From: Pseudomonas sp. R28(2017)
GTDB lineage: Bacteria > Pseudomonadota > Gammaproteobacteria > Pseudomonadales > Pseudomonadaceae
DNA: 64,000 nt
NCBI RefSeq assembly: GCF_002112505.1
Contig: NZ_NEHW01000011.1
Coordinates: 180,394-244,393 of the forward strand
Direction of reading: 5' to 3'
Below are positions 32,659 to 42,586 of this stretch, in pieces. The notes under the pieces are model-generated. The model had not been told where the DNA came from, searched no databases, and was given only the letters and a program-made list of their open reading frames with translations. Each line of letters begins with the position of its first letter. The first letter of the stretch is position 1. The translations under genes were made by a program, and so were the position numbers.

Positions 32659-34446
32659 TCAGAAGGCGAAGTGCGCTTCATCAAGGCTCATCAGGCACTG
32701 TGCGCCGCCTCGCAGCGCTTCACAGTGGGCACTTGCACGCGGCAAAACCCGCCGCCAGTAGAACGCAGCGGCGTGCAACTTGGCTTGGTAGAAGGCAGCG
32801 TCTTCACTGCCAGCGGCCAATGCTGCGCTCGCCGTTTCGGCCGCCCGCAGCCATAGTGCGGCCAGCAGCACGTAACCCGAGTAAGCGAGAAAATCCACCG
32901 ACACCGCGCCTATCTCCTGCGGGTCGCAACGGCAGGCATCGAGCACCTCGGCGCTGAGGTTTCGCCATTCCTGCAGGCGCTGAGTCACCGCCTGGGCCAT
33001 CCCCACCAGCGCCTCGGCGCGGCAGTTGTGTGCCGCATCGAGCAGCTCATCGATCAGCAAGCGCAACTGTTCGCCACCGTCGCCAAGCAGCTTGCGGCGA
33101 ATCAGGTCCAGTGCCTGGATGCCGTTGGTGCCCTCGTACAGCTGGGTGATACGGCTGTCACGCATCAGTTGCTCCATGCCCCACTCGCGGATGTAGCCAT
33201 GCCCGCCGTAAAGCTGCACCCCCAGGCTGGCGGCCTCCTGGCCGACCTCGGTGAGAAACGACTTGACGATGGGGATCAGCAAAGCCGCCCTGCGCCCGGC
33301 GGCCACCTGCTCTTCAGGCTGCGCAGCGCCGTGCTCCAGGTCCAGCGCCTGGGCAACAAAGGCCGCCAGCATGCGGCAGCCCTCGCTCAGGCTTTTCTGG
33401 GTCAGCAACATGCGCCGCACATCGGGGTGGCAGATGATCGGGTCGGCATTGCGCTCAGGCGCCACCGGCCCGGCCAGGCTGCGCGATTGCAGGCGTTCGC
33501 GCGCATAGGCCAGGCCGCCCTGGAAGGCCGCCTCGGCGATACCCAGCCCCTGCAGGCCAACCTGAAAGCGCGCATCGTTCATCATGGTGAACATGCAGGC
33601 GAGGCCCTGGTTGGCCTCACCCACCAGCCAGCCACGGGCGCCATCGAAGTTCATCACGCAGGTCGCCGCCCCCTTGATGCCCATCTTGTGCTCGAGCGCG
33701 CCACATTCGACCGCATTGCGCGCCCCCACCCCACCGTCATCGGCGCATTCGAACTTGGGTACCAGGAACAGGCTGATGCCGCGTACGCCGGCAGGCGCAT
33801 CCGGCAGGCGCGCCAGCACCAGATGAACGATGTTGTCGGTCAGATCCTGGTCACCACCGCTGATGAAGATCTTGCTGCCGCTGATGCGGTAGCTGCCATC
33901 GCCATACGGTTCGGCGCGGGTGCGCAGCAGCGCAAGGTCGGTACCGGCCTGCGGCTCGGTCAGGCACATGGTACCGGCCCATTCGCCGCTGACCAGCTTG
34001 CCCAGGTAGTCGCGCTTGAGCGCCGCGCTGCCATGGCGGTGCACCGCCAGCACGGCGCCCTCGGTCAGGCCGGAATAGATCCGAAACGACAGCGACGCAC
34101 CCATCAGCATTTCGTGAAAGCAGGCCGCGACCATTTGTGGCAGGCCCTGGCCATCGTGTTCCAGTGGGCCGGTCATGCCGCCCCAGCCCTGAGCCACATA
34201 CTGCTGGTAGGCCTGGCGGAAGCCATCGGGAGTGCGCACCTTGCCTTGCTCAAGGCGGCAGCCCTGCTCGTCGCCCTGACGGTTTAGCGGTGCAACCACC
34301 TCGGCGGCAAAGCGCGCGCCCTGTTCAAGAATGCCATCGAGGGTGTCGCGGTCCAGCTCAATGCCCAAGCGGGCACAATGAGCGGTCACATCGAACACTT
34401 CATGCAGAACGAAATGCATGTCACGCAGGGGGGCTCGGTAGTTCAT
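32659..34446 (-). CDS. Acyl-CoA dehydrogenase with long C-terminal domain (DmdC-like)
   Basis: A 595-residue FAD enzyme. The N-terminal YRAPLRDMHFVLHEV, the substrate/FAD-binding CLTEPQAGTDLALLRTRA (about 155) and the catalytic Glu in LYEGTNGIQ (about 435) are typical of the ~600-residue acyl-CoA dehydrogenases related to 3-methylmercaptopropionyl-CoA dehydrogenase. The C-terminal ~130 residues form the extra acyl-CoA-dehydrogenase-C domain. It would introduce an alpha,beta double bond into an acyl-CoA. Its ATG overlaps the TGA of the 3-hydroxyacyl-CoA dehydrogenase gene (ATGA), so the two are translationally coupled. Confidence 0.92.
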   Translation of the reverse strand: MNYRAPLRDMHFVLHEVFDVTAHCARLGIELDRDTLDGILEQGARFAAEVVAPLNRQGDEQGCRLEQGKVRTPDGFRQAYQQYVAQGWGGMTGPLEHDGQGLPQMVAACFHEMLMGASLSFRIYSGLTEGAVLAVHRHGSAALKRDYLGKLVSGEWAGTMCLTEPQAGTDLALLRTRAEPYGDGSYRISGSKIFISGGDQDLTDNIVHLVLARLPDAPAGVRGISLFLVPKFECADDGGVGARNAVECGALEHKMGIKGAATCVMNFDGARGWLVGEANQGLACMFTMMNDARFQVGLQGLGIAEAAFQGGLAYARERLQSRSLAGPVAPERNADPIICHPDVRRMLLTQKSLSEGCRMLAAFVAQALDLEHGAAQPEEQVAAGRRAALLIPIVKSFLTEVGQEAASLGVQLYGGHGYIREWGMEQLMRDSRITQLYEGTNGIQALDLIRRKLLGDGGEQLRLLIDELLDAAHNCRAEALVGMAQAVTQRLQEWRNLSAEVLDACRCDPQEIGAVSVDFLAYSGYVLLAALWLRAAETASAALAAGSEDAAFYQAKLHAAAFYWRRVLPRASAHCEALRGGAQCLMSLDEAHFAF

Positions 34447-35681
34447 GCGCGGCCCTCGCGCACATCAGCCAGCTGCTTGCCGTCCGCCACCAGGCGCATC
34501 AGCAGCCCGGCCGGGCGCCAATGTTCACCGAACAGGCCCTGCAGCCGTTCCAGCCGTGCCAGCAGCTGGCTCAACCCCTGCTGATCAGCCCAGCGCATTG
34601 GCCCGCCGACCGCTGCCGGGAAGCCATAGCCGTGCAGGTATACCCGGTCGATGTCGGCACTGCAGCTGGCCACCGACGCCTCAAGAATCTTCGCACCTTC
34701 ATTGACCAGCGCCAGCAGGCAACGCTCAAGGATTTCCTCGTCGTCGATTTCGCGGCGGTGCATGCCCAGGCCCCGAGCGACCTTGAGCACCAGCGCATCG
34801 ACCTGCGGGTCGTGCTCGGCTTCGCGGCTACCCGGAGCATACCGGTAATAACCCTGTCCGCTTTTCTGCCCGAAACGCCCCTGCGCGCACAGGGCGTTGT
34901 CGACCTGGACCAAAGGCGCCTCGGTGCCTTTATCGGCCAATTGGCGTGCACGCCACTCCAGGTCGATGCCGATCACGTCATACATGCGAAACGGCCCCAT
35001 GGCCATGCCGAACGCCTGCAGCACCTCATCCACCTGCCGCGGCGTGGCGCCTTCGAGCAGCAGCTTGCGCGCCTCAGCCACATACGTGACGAGCATGCGG
35101 TTGCCGATGAAGCCTGGGCAGTTGCCGGCCACCACCACTTCCTTGCCCATGCGCTGGCCGAGGGCCTGAGCCGCCTCGATAACCGCTGGCGAGGTACGCT
35201 CACCGCGCACCACCTCCAACAACTTCATCACATGGGCCGGGCTGAAGAAGTGCATCCCTAGCACCTGTTCTGGCCGACGGGTCACGGCGGCGATGGCGTC
35301 GATGTCCAGTGCGGAGGTGTTGCTGGCCAGGATGGCCTGCGCCTTGAGCGTGCTGTCCAGGGTGCGGAAGATGTCCTGCTTGAGCGTCAGGCTCTCGTAC
35401 ACCGCTTCAATCACCAGGTCGGCTTCGGCGATGTCGGCATAGGCCGTCGCCCGGCGCACCCGCGCCAGGCAGGCGTCGGCCGTGACCTGGTCGATGCGCC
35501 CCTTGGCCACCTGTTGCGCCCAGGTCTGCGCCAGCATCGCCAGGCCGGCATCGGTGGCGCAAGGGTCGCTGTCAAGCCACAGCACCGAAAGGCCTGCACG
35601 GGCCAGGCTGATGACAATGCCACGGCCCATGGTGCCAGCGCCGATCACTGCCGCCTGTTGAATGTTGTAGGGAGTACTCAC
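34443..35681 (-). CDS. 3-hydroxyacyl-CoA dehydrogenase
   Basis: A 412-residue NAD-dependent enzyme oxidising 3-hydroxyacyl-CoA to 3-ketoacyl-CoA. The Rossmann motif GAGTMGRG begins at residue 14, and HFFSPAHVMKLLEVV with GNCPGFIGNRM marks the active-site region of the 3HCDH family. Two C-terminal 3HCDH domains fit the length; there is no hydratase half as in FadB. The GTG start at 35681 follows GGAG by eight bases; the frame continues upstream without a better start. It is first gene of the operon that continues into acyl-CoA dehydrogenase, Fe-ADH and thioesterase, and is divergent from a LysR gene. Confidence 0.92.
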   Translation of the reverse strand: MSTPYNIQQAAVIGAGTMGRGIVISLARAGLSVLWLDSDPCATDAGLAMLAQTWAQQVAKGRIDQVTADACLARVRRATAYADIAEADLVIEAVYESLTLKQDIFRTLDSTLKAQAILASNTSALDIDAIAAVTRRPEQVLGMHFFSPAHVMKLLEVVRGERTSPAVIEAAQALGQRMGKEVVVAGNCPGFIGNRMLVTYVAEARKLLLEGATPRQVDEVLQAFGMAMGPFRMYDVIGIDLEWRARQLADKGTEAPLVQVDNALCAQGRFGQKSGQGYYRYAPGSREAEHDPQVDALVLKVARGLGMHRREIDDEEILERCLLALVNEGAKILEASVASCSADIDRVYLHGYGFPAAVGGPMRWADQQGLSQLLARLERLQGLFGEHWRPAGLLMRLVADGKQLADVREGRA

Positions 35682-35781
35682 GGGTGACGCTCCTGATGGG
35701 TGATGTGAAGGCATTGCCCTCACCCTAGTCAGGCGCCTACTATTTTTGAAATTCTCATTTTCCATCCCATGTATTTTTTGC

Positions 35782-36681
35782 ATGAATATCGCCAACTTCG
35801 ATCTCAACCTGCTGCGCGTGCTGGACATGCTGTTGCGCGAACAGAACGTGTCCCGTGCCGCCGAGCGTCTGGCACTGACTCAGCCAACGGTGAGCAACGC
35901 CCTGGCGCGCCTGCGCGACCTGCTGGGTGACCCCCTGTTGGTGCGGGTGGGCCGGCGCATGCGGCCCACCCCGCGCGCCTTGGCCCTGGAAGGTCCGATC
36001 CGCGCGGCGCTGCAACAGATCGAGCAGACCCTCGGCGCTGGCGACAGCTTCGACCCACGGCTCAGCCACCGGCAATTGCGCATCGCCCTCACCGATTTCG
36101 CCGAGCAACTGTGCATGCCTGGGTTGCTGGCCACCTTGCAAACCCAGGCGCCGCATTTGCGCGTGGACGTGCAGCACCTGGCGCCCAACCTGCCGGCCGA
36201 AGCCCTGGACCGAGGCGAGCTGGACCTGGTGCTGGGGCGCTTCGATGAGGTGCCCGCGCGCTACGAGCGGCGCCACTGGCGCAGCGAAACCCTGCACGTG
36301 GCAGTGCGCCAAGGCCACTCCGAGGTGGATGGCACGCTCGACCTGCAGGGTTTCCTCGGCCTGCGCCACCTGTGGGTGCACGGCGGCCAGACCCGTGGCA
36401 TGGTCGATCAATGGCTGGGCGAACAGGGCCTGGCCCGGCGCATCGCCTACACCACACCCAATTACCTGCAGGCAGCGCACCTGGCGGCGAGCTCCGACCT
36501 CTGCGTGGTGCTGCCCACCGCACTGGCCCGCCATTTCGCCCGGCTGCTGCCACTGCAGGTATTCGACCTGCCATTCGTCCTGGCGCCGTTTCAGCTGGAG
36601 CTGGTGTACCTTGCCCATCGCCAGCACGACCCGGCACTGGCCTGGCTGGTGGCACGCATCATGGAGGTTGGCGCCAGCTGA
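35782..36681 (+). CDS. LysR-family regulator (NodD-like branch)
   Basis: A 299-residue regulator. The N-terminus NIANFDLNLLRVLDMLLRE and the SRAAERLALTQPTVSNAL helix-turn-helix belong to the NodD/LinR-type LysR branch. The ATG at 35782 has no clear ribosome-binding site; an in-frame ATG at 35746 would add twelve residues and also lacks one. The divergent 100-bp gap to the beta-oxidation operon is AT-rich and must contain its operator. The alkylsulfatase gene follows on the same strand 101 bp later. It probably activates the operon at 35681 and may also control the sulfatase. Confidence 0.9.
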   Translation: MNIANFDLNLLRVLDMLLREQNVSRAAERLALTQPTVSNALARLRDLLGDPLLVRVGRRMRPTPRALALEGPIRAALQQIEQTLGAGDSFDPRLSHRQLRIALTDFAEQLCMPGLLATLQTQAPHLRVDVQHLAPNLPAEALDRGELDLVLGRFDEVPARYERRHWRSETLHVAVRQGHSEVDGTLDLQGFLGLRHLWVHGGQTRGMVDQWLGEQGLARRIAYTTPNYLQAAHLAASSDLCVVLPTALARHFARLLPLQVFDLPFVLAPFQLELVYLAHRQHDPALAWLVARIMEVGAS

Positions 36682-36782
36682 GCCATCGCACTGCGGCATG
36701 GGCAGCCATGCAAGAGTGGTATTGGTTCGCTGGCAAGCTCTGTCCTTAGAGTGTTTGCCCTCAGAACAACAAGGACTCCCCC

Positions 36783-38741
36783 ATGCGCCTACGATCACTG
36801 CCCTGCCTGCTGGCCCTGGCCCTGCCCTTCGCGGCGCTGGCCGAGGGGCCGGCCAAGGACGCCACCGAATTCACCCGCCAGAGCAATCAGCAATGGTTGC
36901 AGCGCCTGCCCTTCGCCGACCGCAGCGACTTCGACAACGCCCGCCACGGTCTGCTGGAAGCCGCCGACCAAGCCGTGGTCAATGCCGATGGCAAAACCGT
37001 CTGGGACCTGCAGCGCTACGCCTTCCTCAAGGGCGAGGCGCCGGCTACGGTCAACCCGAGCCTGTGGCGCATCGCCCAGCTCAATACCCTGGCTGGCTTG
37101 TTCAAGGTCACCGACGGCATCTACCAGGTGCGCGGCCTGGACCTGGCCAACATGACGCTGATCGAAGGCGAGCATGGCCTGATCGTGATGGACCCGCTGC
37201 TATCAGTGGAAACCGCCAGGGCCGGATTGGCGATGTACTTTCGCCATCGCCCGCAGCGGCCGGTGGTCGCGGTGATCTATACCCACCCGCACGTCGATCA
37301 CTTCGGTGGCGTGCGTGGGGTGATCGACGAGGCCGAGGTCAAGGCCGGCAAGGTACAGGTCATCGCCCCGCAGGGCTTTTTCGAGCATGCCATCAGCGAA
37401 AACGTGTTGGCCGGGCCGGCAATGAAACGCCGCGCCCAGTACATGTATGGCGCGCCTCTGCCACGCGGTCCGCGTGGTCAGGTGGATGCCGGGCTGGGCA
37501 AGGGCGTGCCGGCCAATGCCACGGTCAGCCTGATCGCCCCCACACGCTTGATCGAACAGCCCTTCGAGACCTTGCGCATCGACGGTGTCGATATCGAATT
37601 CCAGCTCACCCCTGGCACCGAAGCGCCCGCCGAGATGAATCTGTGGTTCCCCGGGTTCAAGGCCCTGTGCATGGCCGAGAACGCGTCCCACGTGCAGCAC
37701 AACGTGCTGACCCTGCGCGGTGCCCAGGTGCGCGATGCCAAGGTCTGGGCGTACTACCTGGACCAGTCGCTGTTGCGCTATGGCGCGCAGGCCGAGGTGG
37801 TGTTCGCCCAGCATCACTGGCCGACCTGGGGCGGCGCGGCGATCCGCGAGTACCTGGCCGATCAGCGAGACATGTATGCGTTCATCGACAGCCAGACGCT
37901 GCGCCTGATCAATCGCGGCCTTGGCCCCACCGAGATTGCGGCCGAACTGACCACTTTGCCGCCCAGGCTGGCCAGCAAGTGGTACAGCCGCGACTACTAT
38001 GGCTCGTTAAGCCACAATGTGCGGGCGGTCTACCAGCGCTACATGGGCTTCTACGACGGCAACCCGGCGACCCTCAACCCGCTGCCGCCGAGCGACGCCG
38101 GGGCGCATTATGTCAAGGCTCTGGGCGGTGCCGAGCGAGTGCTGACGCTGGCACGTGAGGCCTATGACAGCGGCGATTATCGCTGGGTTGCCGAGCTCAC
38201 TCGGCACCTGGTGTTCGCCCAGTCCGGCAACGACGCGGCGCGCGAGCTGCAGGCTGACGCCCTGGAGCAACTGGGCTACCAGAGCGAGAACGCCACCTGG
38301 CGCAACGCCTACCTGACCGGCGCACAGGAGCTGCGCAACGGTGTCGCACCGGCCGCCAGCAAGGGCGGCAGCGCCGATGACCTGGTGCGCGCCCTGACCC
38401 CGACGCTGTTCTTCGACTACCTTGGGGTACGCGTGGATGCCGCCAAGGCCGCCGAGCAGGACCTGACCATCAACTGGCATTTCACCGACCTGAACGAAGA
38501 CTACGCCCTGACCCTGCGTAACGGCGTGCTCACCCACCGCGACCATAGCCGCCATGGGCAGGCCGATGTCGAAGTGAACATGAGCAAGGCCACCCTGGAC
38601 CGAATCGCCCTGAAGCAGACGGGTTTTCTCAAGGAGGCGACCGTGGGCGATATCGACATCGCTGGCGAGCGCATGAAGTTCATGCGCTTCATGGCGGGGC
38701 TGGACGAAGCGGATGGGCGCTTCAACATCGTCACGCCCTGA
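36783..38741 (+). CDS. Alkyl/aryl-sulfatase of the MBL superfamily (SdsA1-like), exported
   Basis: A 652-residue protein with a signal peptide (residues 1-20, ending ALA). The metal motif THPHVDHFGG (H168, H170, D172, H173) is complete, and the CMAENASHVQHN stretch matches the alkylsulfatase active site. A middle dimerisation domain (~400-520) and a C-terminal SCP2-like lipid-binding domain (~525-650) follow, as in SDS hydrolases. It would release sulfate from alkyl sulfates in the periplasm and give an alcohol. A nearby iron alcohol dehydrogenase, acyl-CoA ligase and acyl-CoA dehydrogenases could degrade that product. The specific alkyl chain is unknown. Confidence 0.92.
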   Translation: MRLRSLPCLLALALPFAALAEGPAKDATEFTRQSNQQWLQRLPFADRSDFDNARHGLLEAADQAVVNADGKTVWDLQRYAFLKGEAPATVNPSLWRIAQLNTLAGLFKVTDGIYQVRGLDLANMTLIEGEHGLIVMDPLLSVETARAGLAMYFRHRPQRPVVAVIYTHPHVDHFGGVRGVIDEAEVKAGKVQVIAPQGFFEHAISENVLAGPAMKRRAQYMYGAPLPRGPRGQVDAGLGKGVPANATVSLIAPTRLIEQPFETLRIDGVDIEFQLTPGTEAPAEMNLWFPGFKALCMAENASHVQHNVLTLRGAQVRDAKVWAYYLDQSLLRYGAQAEVVFAQHHWPTWGGAAIREYLADQRDMYAFIDSQTLRLINRGLGPTEIAAELTTLPPRLASKWYSRDYYGSLSHNVRAVYQRYMGFYDGNPATLNPLPPSDAGAHYVKALGGAERVLTLAREAYDSGDYRWVAELTRHLVFAQSGNDAARELQADALEQLGYQSENATWRNAYLTGAQELRNGVAPAASKGGSADDLVRALTPTLFFDYLGVRVDAAKAAEQDLTINWHFTDLNEDYALTLRNGVLTHRDHSRHGQADVEVNMSKATLDRIALKQTGFLKEATVGDIDIAGERMKFMRFMAGLDEADGRFNIVTP

Positions 38742-38778
38742 TCCAGGCCCTTGCCTGCTCACACTCAGCCGCGTTGTA

Positions 38779-40116
38779 TCAGCGCAGCCCCTGGCTGCGC
38801 AGTGCGCCGGGTGAAAAGTAGGAAGCGCTGGTGCGCACACCGAAGGTGTACGGCCTTGGCTGTTCGTTGGTCAGGCCCGAGAGCTGATAGCTGCCACTGC
38901 GCAGGTCGTAGATCGCCTCCATGGCATTCACCAGCGTCTGCCCGGTGACGTGGTAGTAGCTGTGGGCCTGTGCCGTGCGCCACAACTTCCCCTGGTGATC
39001 GAAGAAGTCCGCTTCGACGATGGCCCAGCTGTCCTCGTCGAGGTAATAGCGGCGGCTGGCGTAAAGATGCCTGGCCCCAGGCTTGAGCGTACCCACCACC
39101 TCCCACACCCGATGCAGCTCGTAGCGCGTGGGTTGCGGGTTGACGTGACCCGGGCCGATCAACGCGGCATAACCGAGCAGGGGCGACGCCAGACGGTAGC
39201 TGTTGTAAGGCACGTGCAGGGCCTTCTTGCCCACCAGCGTCCACTGGTACAGGTCCGGGGCACCATTGAACATGTCGCGGCTGTCGGCGGTGCGCAGGCC
39301 GGCTGTACCAGGGGTGATGCTGTCATAGGCCAACGCCGGGGCGCGCCGCACCCGCCGCTGGCTGCTGCTGTACAGCCACGACAGGCGCGGCTGCGCCACC
39401 TGATCGAGGGTTTCGTGCAGCACCACGGCGTCGCCCGCCAGGCGCGACGGCGCGGTCATGCGGTAGCTCAGGTAATACAGCACATTGCCCGCCTGGCCGT
39501 CTTGCAGCACGTCAGGGCGGGCAAACGTCTGCTGCAGGCTCATCAAGGCAAAGCGGCCATCGCCACGCGGGGTGATGCTGTCCGAGGCCTGGCTGTAGCT
39601 GCCATTGCGTGGCCGAGTGAGGTGGTTCCACAACACCTGCAGGCCATTCTCGGGCCTTGGAAAGGCCAGCACGCCAGTGAAACCCTGAACACCATTGCCG
39701 TCATTGACCAGGCGGGCAGTCGCAGCATTGCGCCGGGCCCACCTGCTGACCTCGGGCGGCACCGCCACGCTGCGGTGCGATGGGTACACCGGCAGGCTGA
39801 ACGTCTGCGGGAAGCGCTGGAGCAAAGCCACCTGCCCCGCCGTAAGCTGCTCCCTGTACTGGGGGTAATTTTTCGCCGTGATGACATACAGCGGCTGTTC
39901 ATCGGCGTACGGATCGAGCGGTGTGCCATTGACTGCCAGCGACACCTGCCCTGCTTGCAGGCCGCCGCTCCAGGCCGGAATACGGCCATCGCTGCTGGGC
40001 TGGCGTTCGGCCCCCACCGGTGTCAGGTCTGGAAGCAACGGCGTGGCTCCCAGGTGCAGGGCCAGCAGGCTGGCGTTGACGAGCAAGATGCTGCGCAGCA
40101 GGGCGACAGGTTCCAT
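38779..40116 (-). CDS. DUF1329 protein, exported
   Basis: A 445-residue protein with a hydrophobic signal region (LLRSILLVNASLLALHLG). It has the DUF1329 layout: LTPVGAERQPSSDGRIPAWSGG near the N-terminus, NVLYYLSYRMTAPSRLAGD in the middle, and YYLDEDSWAIVEADFFDHQG in the C-terminal third. These proteins have a LolA/LolB-like fold and are usually partners of DUF1302 outer-membrane proteins; the DUF1302 gene here is at 28903. The ATG at 40116 follows AAGAGG. It converges with the sulfatase gene. A role in moving hydrophobic molecules across the envelope is plausible, not shown. Confidence 0.88.
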   Translation of the reverse strand: MEPVALLRSILLVNASLLALHLGATPLLPDLTPVGAERQPSSDGRIPAWSGGLQAGQVSLAVNGTPLDPYADEQPLYVITAKNYPQYREQLTAGQVALLQRFPQTFSLPVYPSHRSVAVPPEVSRWARRNAATARLVNDGNGVQGFTGVLAFPRPENGLQVLWNHLTRPRNGSYSQASDSITPRGDGRFALMSLQQTFARPDVLQDGQAGNVLYYLSYRMTAPSRLAGDAVVLHETLDQVAQPRLSWLYSSSQRRVRRAPALAYDSITPGTAGLRTADSRDMFNGAPDLYQWTLVGKKALHVPYNSYRLASPLLGYAALIGPGHVNPQPTRYELHRVWEVVGTLKPGARHLYASRRYYLDEDSWAIVEADFFDHQGKLWRTAQAHSYYHVTGQTLVNAMEAIYDLRSGSYQLSGLTNEQPRPYTFGVRTSASYFSPGALRSQGLR

Positions 40117-40265
40117 CGGGTTGGCCTCTTGTTGTTGTGCTGTCCTGGCCGGGCTTGCCTTGGCCCGCCCTTTCGGGGTGATACTAGGAGCCGCGCTTCG
40201 AACCCCACAAATAACGTGTTCGGATACGTGCCATATCAGTTCGGCATACCTTTGGAACCGCTCCA

Positions 40266-41228
40266 ATGACCCTGAAACAGCTGCGTTACCTGATCGCCAT
40301 CGTCGAAGCCGGCAGCTTCTCCTCGGCTTCGCGCCGCGCCTACATTGCCCAGCCAGCGCTGAGCAGGCAGATCAGCCTGCTGGAAAGCGAACTGGAAATG
40401 CAGCTGCTCGACCGTCAGCACGACGGCATTGCGCTCACCGATGCCGGGCGCCAGTTGTATGAGGTGGCTCGTCAGGTGGTGCAGAAACTCGACTCAGTGA
40501 AGGATGAGCTCAAGTCCAGCCGCGGTGACCCCAAGGGCCACGTGGCCATTTCCATCCCGGCCACAGCCGCCGACCTGCTGTTGCCGGAGATCGTCAGGCG
40601 CGCCGAGCAGCGCTTCCCTGGCGTATCCCTGACGGTGTGGGACGGCCTCAGCCGCGAAGGCGGCCAGGCCATCGAGCTGGGCAAGGTAGACTTTGGCGTC
40701 GTGCCTAATGCCGAGGAGCTCGAGCATGTCGAGGCCGAGCCGATCTTCACTGAGGCGCTTTACTGGGTGGGCGCATCCGCACCGGGCGCCCCCGACACCA
40801 TTACCTTGGCCGAGGCCTCCGCCACCCGGCTGGTGCTACCGCCCCGGGCGCTGCATTTGCGCCGGCGTATCGAGCAAGCCGCCATGGAAGCCGGCGTGCC
40901 GCTGAGCGCAGCGTACGAACAACAATCGGCGCCCGGCATCGCCAGCCTGGTGCGCGCAGGCCTGGCAGCGACCATCAGCAACTGGCCGCCACTGAGCGAA
41001 CTGATCGAGCCCACGGCGGCGCGGCGCATCGTCGAGCCGCGCATCAACCGCACCATCGCCTTGGCGCACTCCCAGCACAAACCCCTGTCGTTTGCTGCTG
41101 CTTGCCTGCGCGACCTGGTGCGCAGCGTGCTGATCGACCTGGTCAACAGCGGCCGCTGGCGGGGAGAATTGATCGGCAAGGAGGCCGAGCCGCTGGAGTC
41201 GGTACTGGGCGTTCAGCTGGCGGTCTGA
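40266..41228 (+). CDS. LysR-family regulator
   Basis: A 320-residue regulator. The helix-turn-helix (FSSASRRAYIAQPALSRQI, about 18-36) is followed by an effector domain with a CbbR/NAC-like pattern. It is divergent from the DUF1329 gene (149 bp apart). Its 3' end overlaps the convergent MFS gene by 16 bp, unusual among these otherwise separated units. The likely target is the DUF1329 gene or the ligase/acyl-CoA dehydrogenase/MFS operon. Effector unknown. Confidence 0.9.
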   Translation: MTLKQLRYLIAIVEAGSFSSASRRAYIAQPALSRQISLLESELEMQLLDRQHDGIALTDAGRQLYEVARQVVQKLDSVKDELKSSRGDPKGHVAISIPATAADLLLPEIVRRAEQRFPGVSLTVWDGLSREGGQAIELGKVDFGVVPNAEELEHVEAEPIFTEALYWVGASAPGAPDTITLAEASATRLVLPPRALHLRRRIEQAAMEAGVPLSAAYEQQSAPGIASLVRAGLAATISNWPPLSELIEPTAARRIVEPRINRTIALAHSQHKPLSFAAACLRDLVRSVLIDLVNSGRWRGELIGKEAEPLESVLGVQLAV

Positions 41229-42523
41229 GCGCGCGCCTGACCGCCAGCTGCAACCGACTCGCGCAAACGCTGCAGGGTGCGCTGCGGGTTCAAGGTGGCC
41301 AGGCCGATGAGCCCGGCAAGCACCAATACCGCGCCGCATACCAGGAACCCTTGGGCGTACCCTGCCGGGTGCTCGGCACCCGCGCCCTGCACCAGTAAAC
41401 CGGTTACCACGGGTGCTGCCAAGCCAGCCAGCGAAGCGATGCCATTGCCCATGGCGAGGATGCCCCCACGTTGGGCAGCCGGGGTGAACTCGGCAAGCAT
41501 CGCCGGGCCGACCGAATACATGACCAACGCAAGGCCGCCACTCAAGGTCAGCGCAACGACCCTTACGGCGGTGCTCAACCCGGGCAGTATCAGCGACGCC
41601 GACAACAGCCCGCCCAGTATCAGGCACACCGAAACGAACACACCGCGTGCGAGCCGCGAAGGCAGGCCACGACCCATCAGACGCTGGGAGAACCATGCCA
41701 GCAGCAGGCTCAGCGGCGTGGTCACGACCACGAACATGACAAAAATGCGCCCGGTCTGCAGTGGCTCGATGCCCAACCCCACCTGCAGGTAGCTGGGCAC
41801 CCAGGTCAGAGTCAGGGCCAATGACCAGTTGGCGGCGAAATGGCACAAATAGTTGCCCAGCACGCTGGGATCACCCAGCAGCCTGCGATAGGGGATTGTC
41901 GGTTCATCGGCCTTGAGCTGGCTGGCGCGCAGGCGCTCGAGGGTGCCCTCCTGGCCCAACCGCCACCACAGCAGGCACCAGACCAGGCCGATCAGCGCAA
42001 GGATGATGAAATTGGTGCGCCAGCCGTAATGCAGGCTGACCCAAGGGATCATCGCCCCGGCCACCAGCAGCCCCATGGCGCTGCCGGCATGCAGCAGGGC
42101 TACCGGCAGGTTGCGCCGGTCGTTGGGGAACCACTTGTACAGCGCATGGGTGGCAACCGGCGATGCCGGCCCCTCACCAATGCCCAGCAGCACCCGGCAG
42201 GCGACGATGGCCCACAGCGAGGTGGCAAACAACATCGGCAGCTGGATCAGTGCCCAGAACAGGCCCATGCCCAGCAACAAAGTGCGGGTGGGGCGCCGGT
42301 TGGCCATGAAGCCACCGATCACGGCCGAGATGGCAAAGAACCAATGCAGTGCGCCGCCGATCAGGCCGAACTCGGTAGCCGTCAGCCCCAGCTCGGCGCT
42401 CATCGGCACCGCCACCAGGCCGATCACTACCTTGTCGAGAAAGTTGACCAGCATCAGCAGCGCCAGCAGCGCGGCCACCCGCCAGGCAGTCCGGGGGTTG
42501 GGCAAAGAAACATCCACAGTCAT
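41213..42523 (-). CDS. MFS transporter (aromatic acid/carboxylate type)
   Basis: A 436-residue inner-membrane carrier with about twelve helices. NFLDKVVIGLVAVPMSAELGL, GGFMANRRPTR and GIGEGPASPVATHALYKWF are typical of ACS/AAHS-type carboxylate importers. It is the last gene of the leftward operon AMP-ligase, acyl-CoA dehydrogenase, MFS. It probably imports the carboxylic acid that the ligase activates. Substrate not determined. Confidence 0.88.
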   Translation of the reverse strand: MTVDVSLPNPRTAWRVAALLALLMLVNFLDKVVIGLVAVPMSAELGLTATEFGLIGGALHWFFAISAVIGGFMANRRPTRTLLLGMGLFWALIQLPMLFATSLWAIVACRVLLGIGEGPASPVATHALYKWFPNDRRNLPVALLHAGSAMGLLVAGAMIPWVSLHYGWRTNFIILALIGLVWCLLWWRLGQEGTLERLRASQLKADEPTIPYRRLLGDPSVLGNYLCHFAANWSLALTLTWVPSYLQVGLGIEPLQTGRIFVMFVVVTTPLSLLLAWFSQRLMGRGLPSRLARGVFVSVCLILGGLLSASLILPGLSTAVRVVALTLSGGLALVMYSVGPAMLAEFTPAAQRGGILAMGNGIASLAGLAAPVVTGLLVQGAGAEHPAGYAQGFLVCGAVLVLAGLIGLATLNPQRTLQRLRESVAAGGQARAQTAS

Positions 42524-42586
42524 GGCAAGTACTCTTGTTATTGTTGTGGGGTGTTGCCAGCAGGCCGCCGCAACGGCGGCCCACGG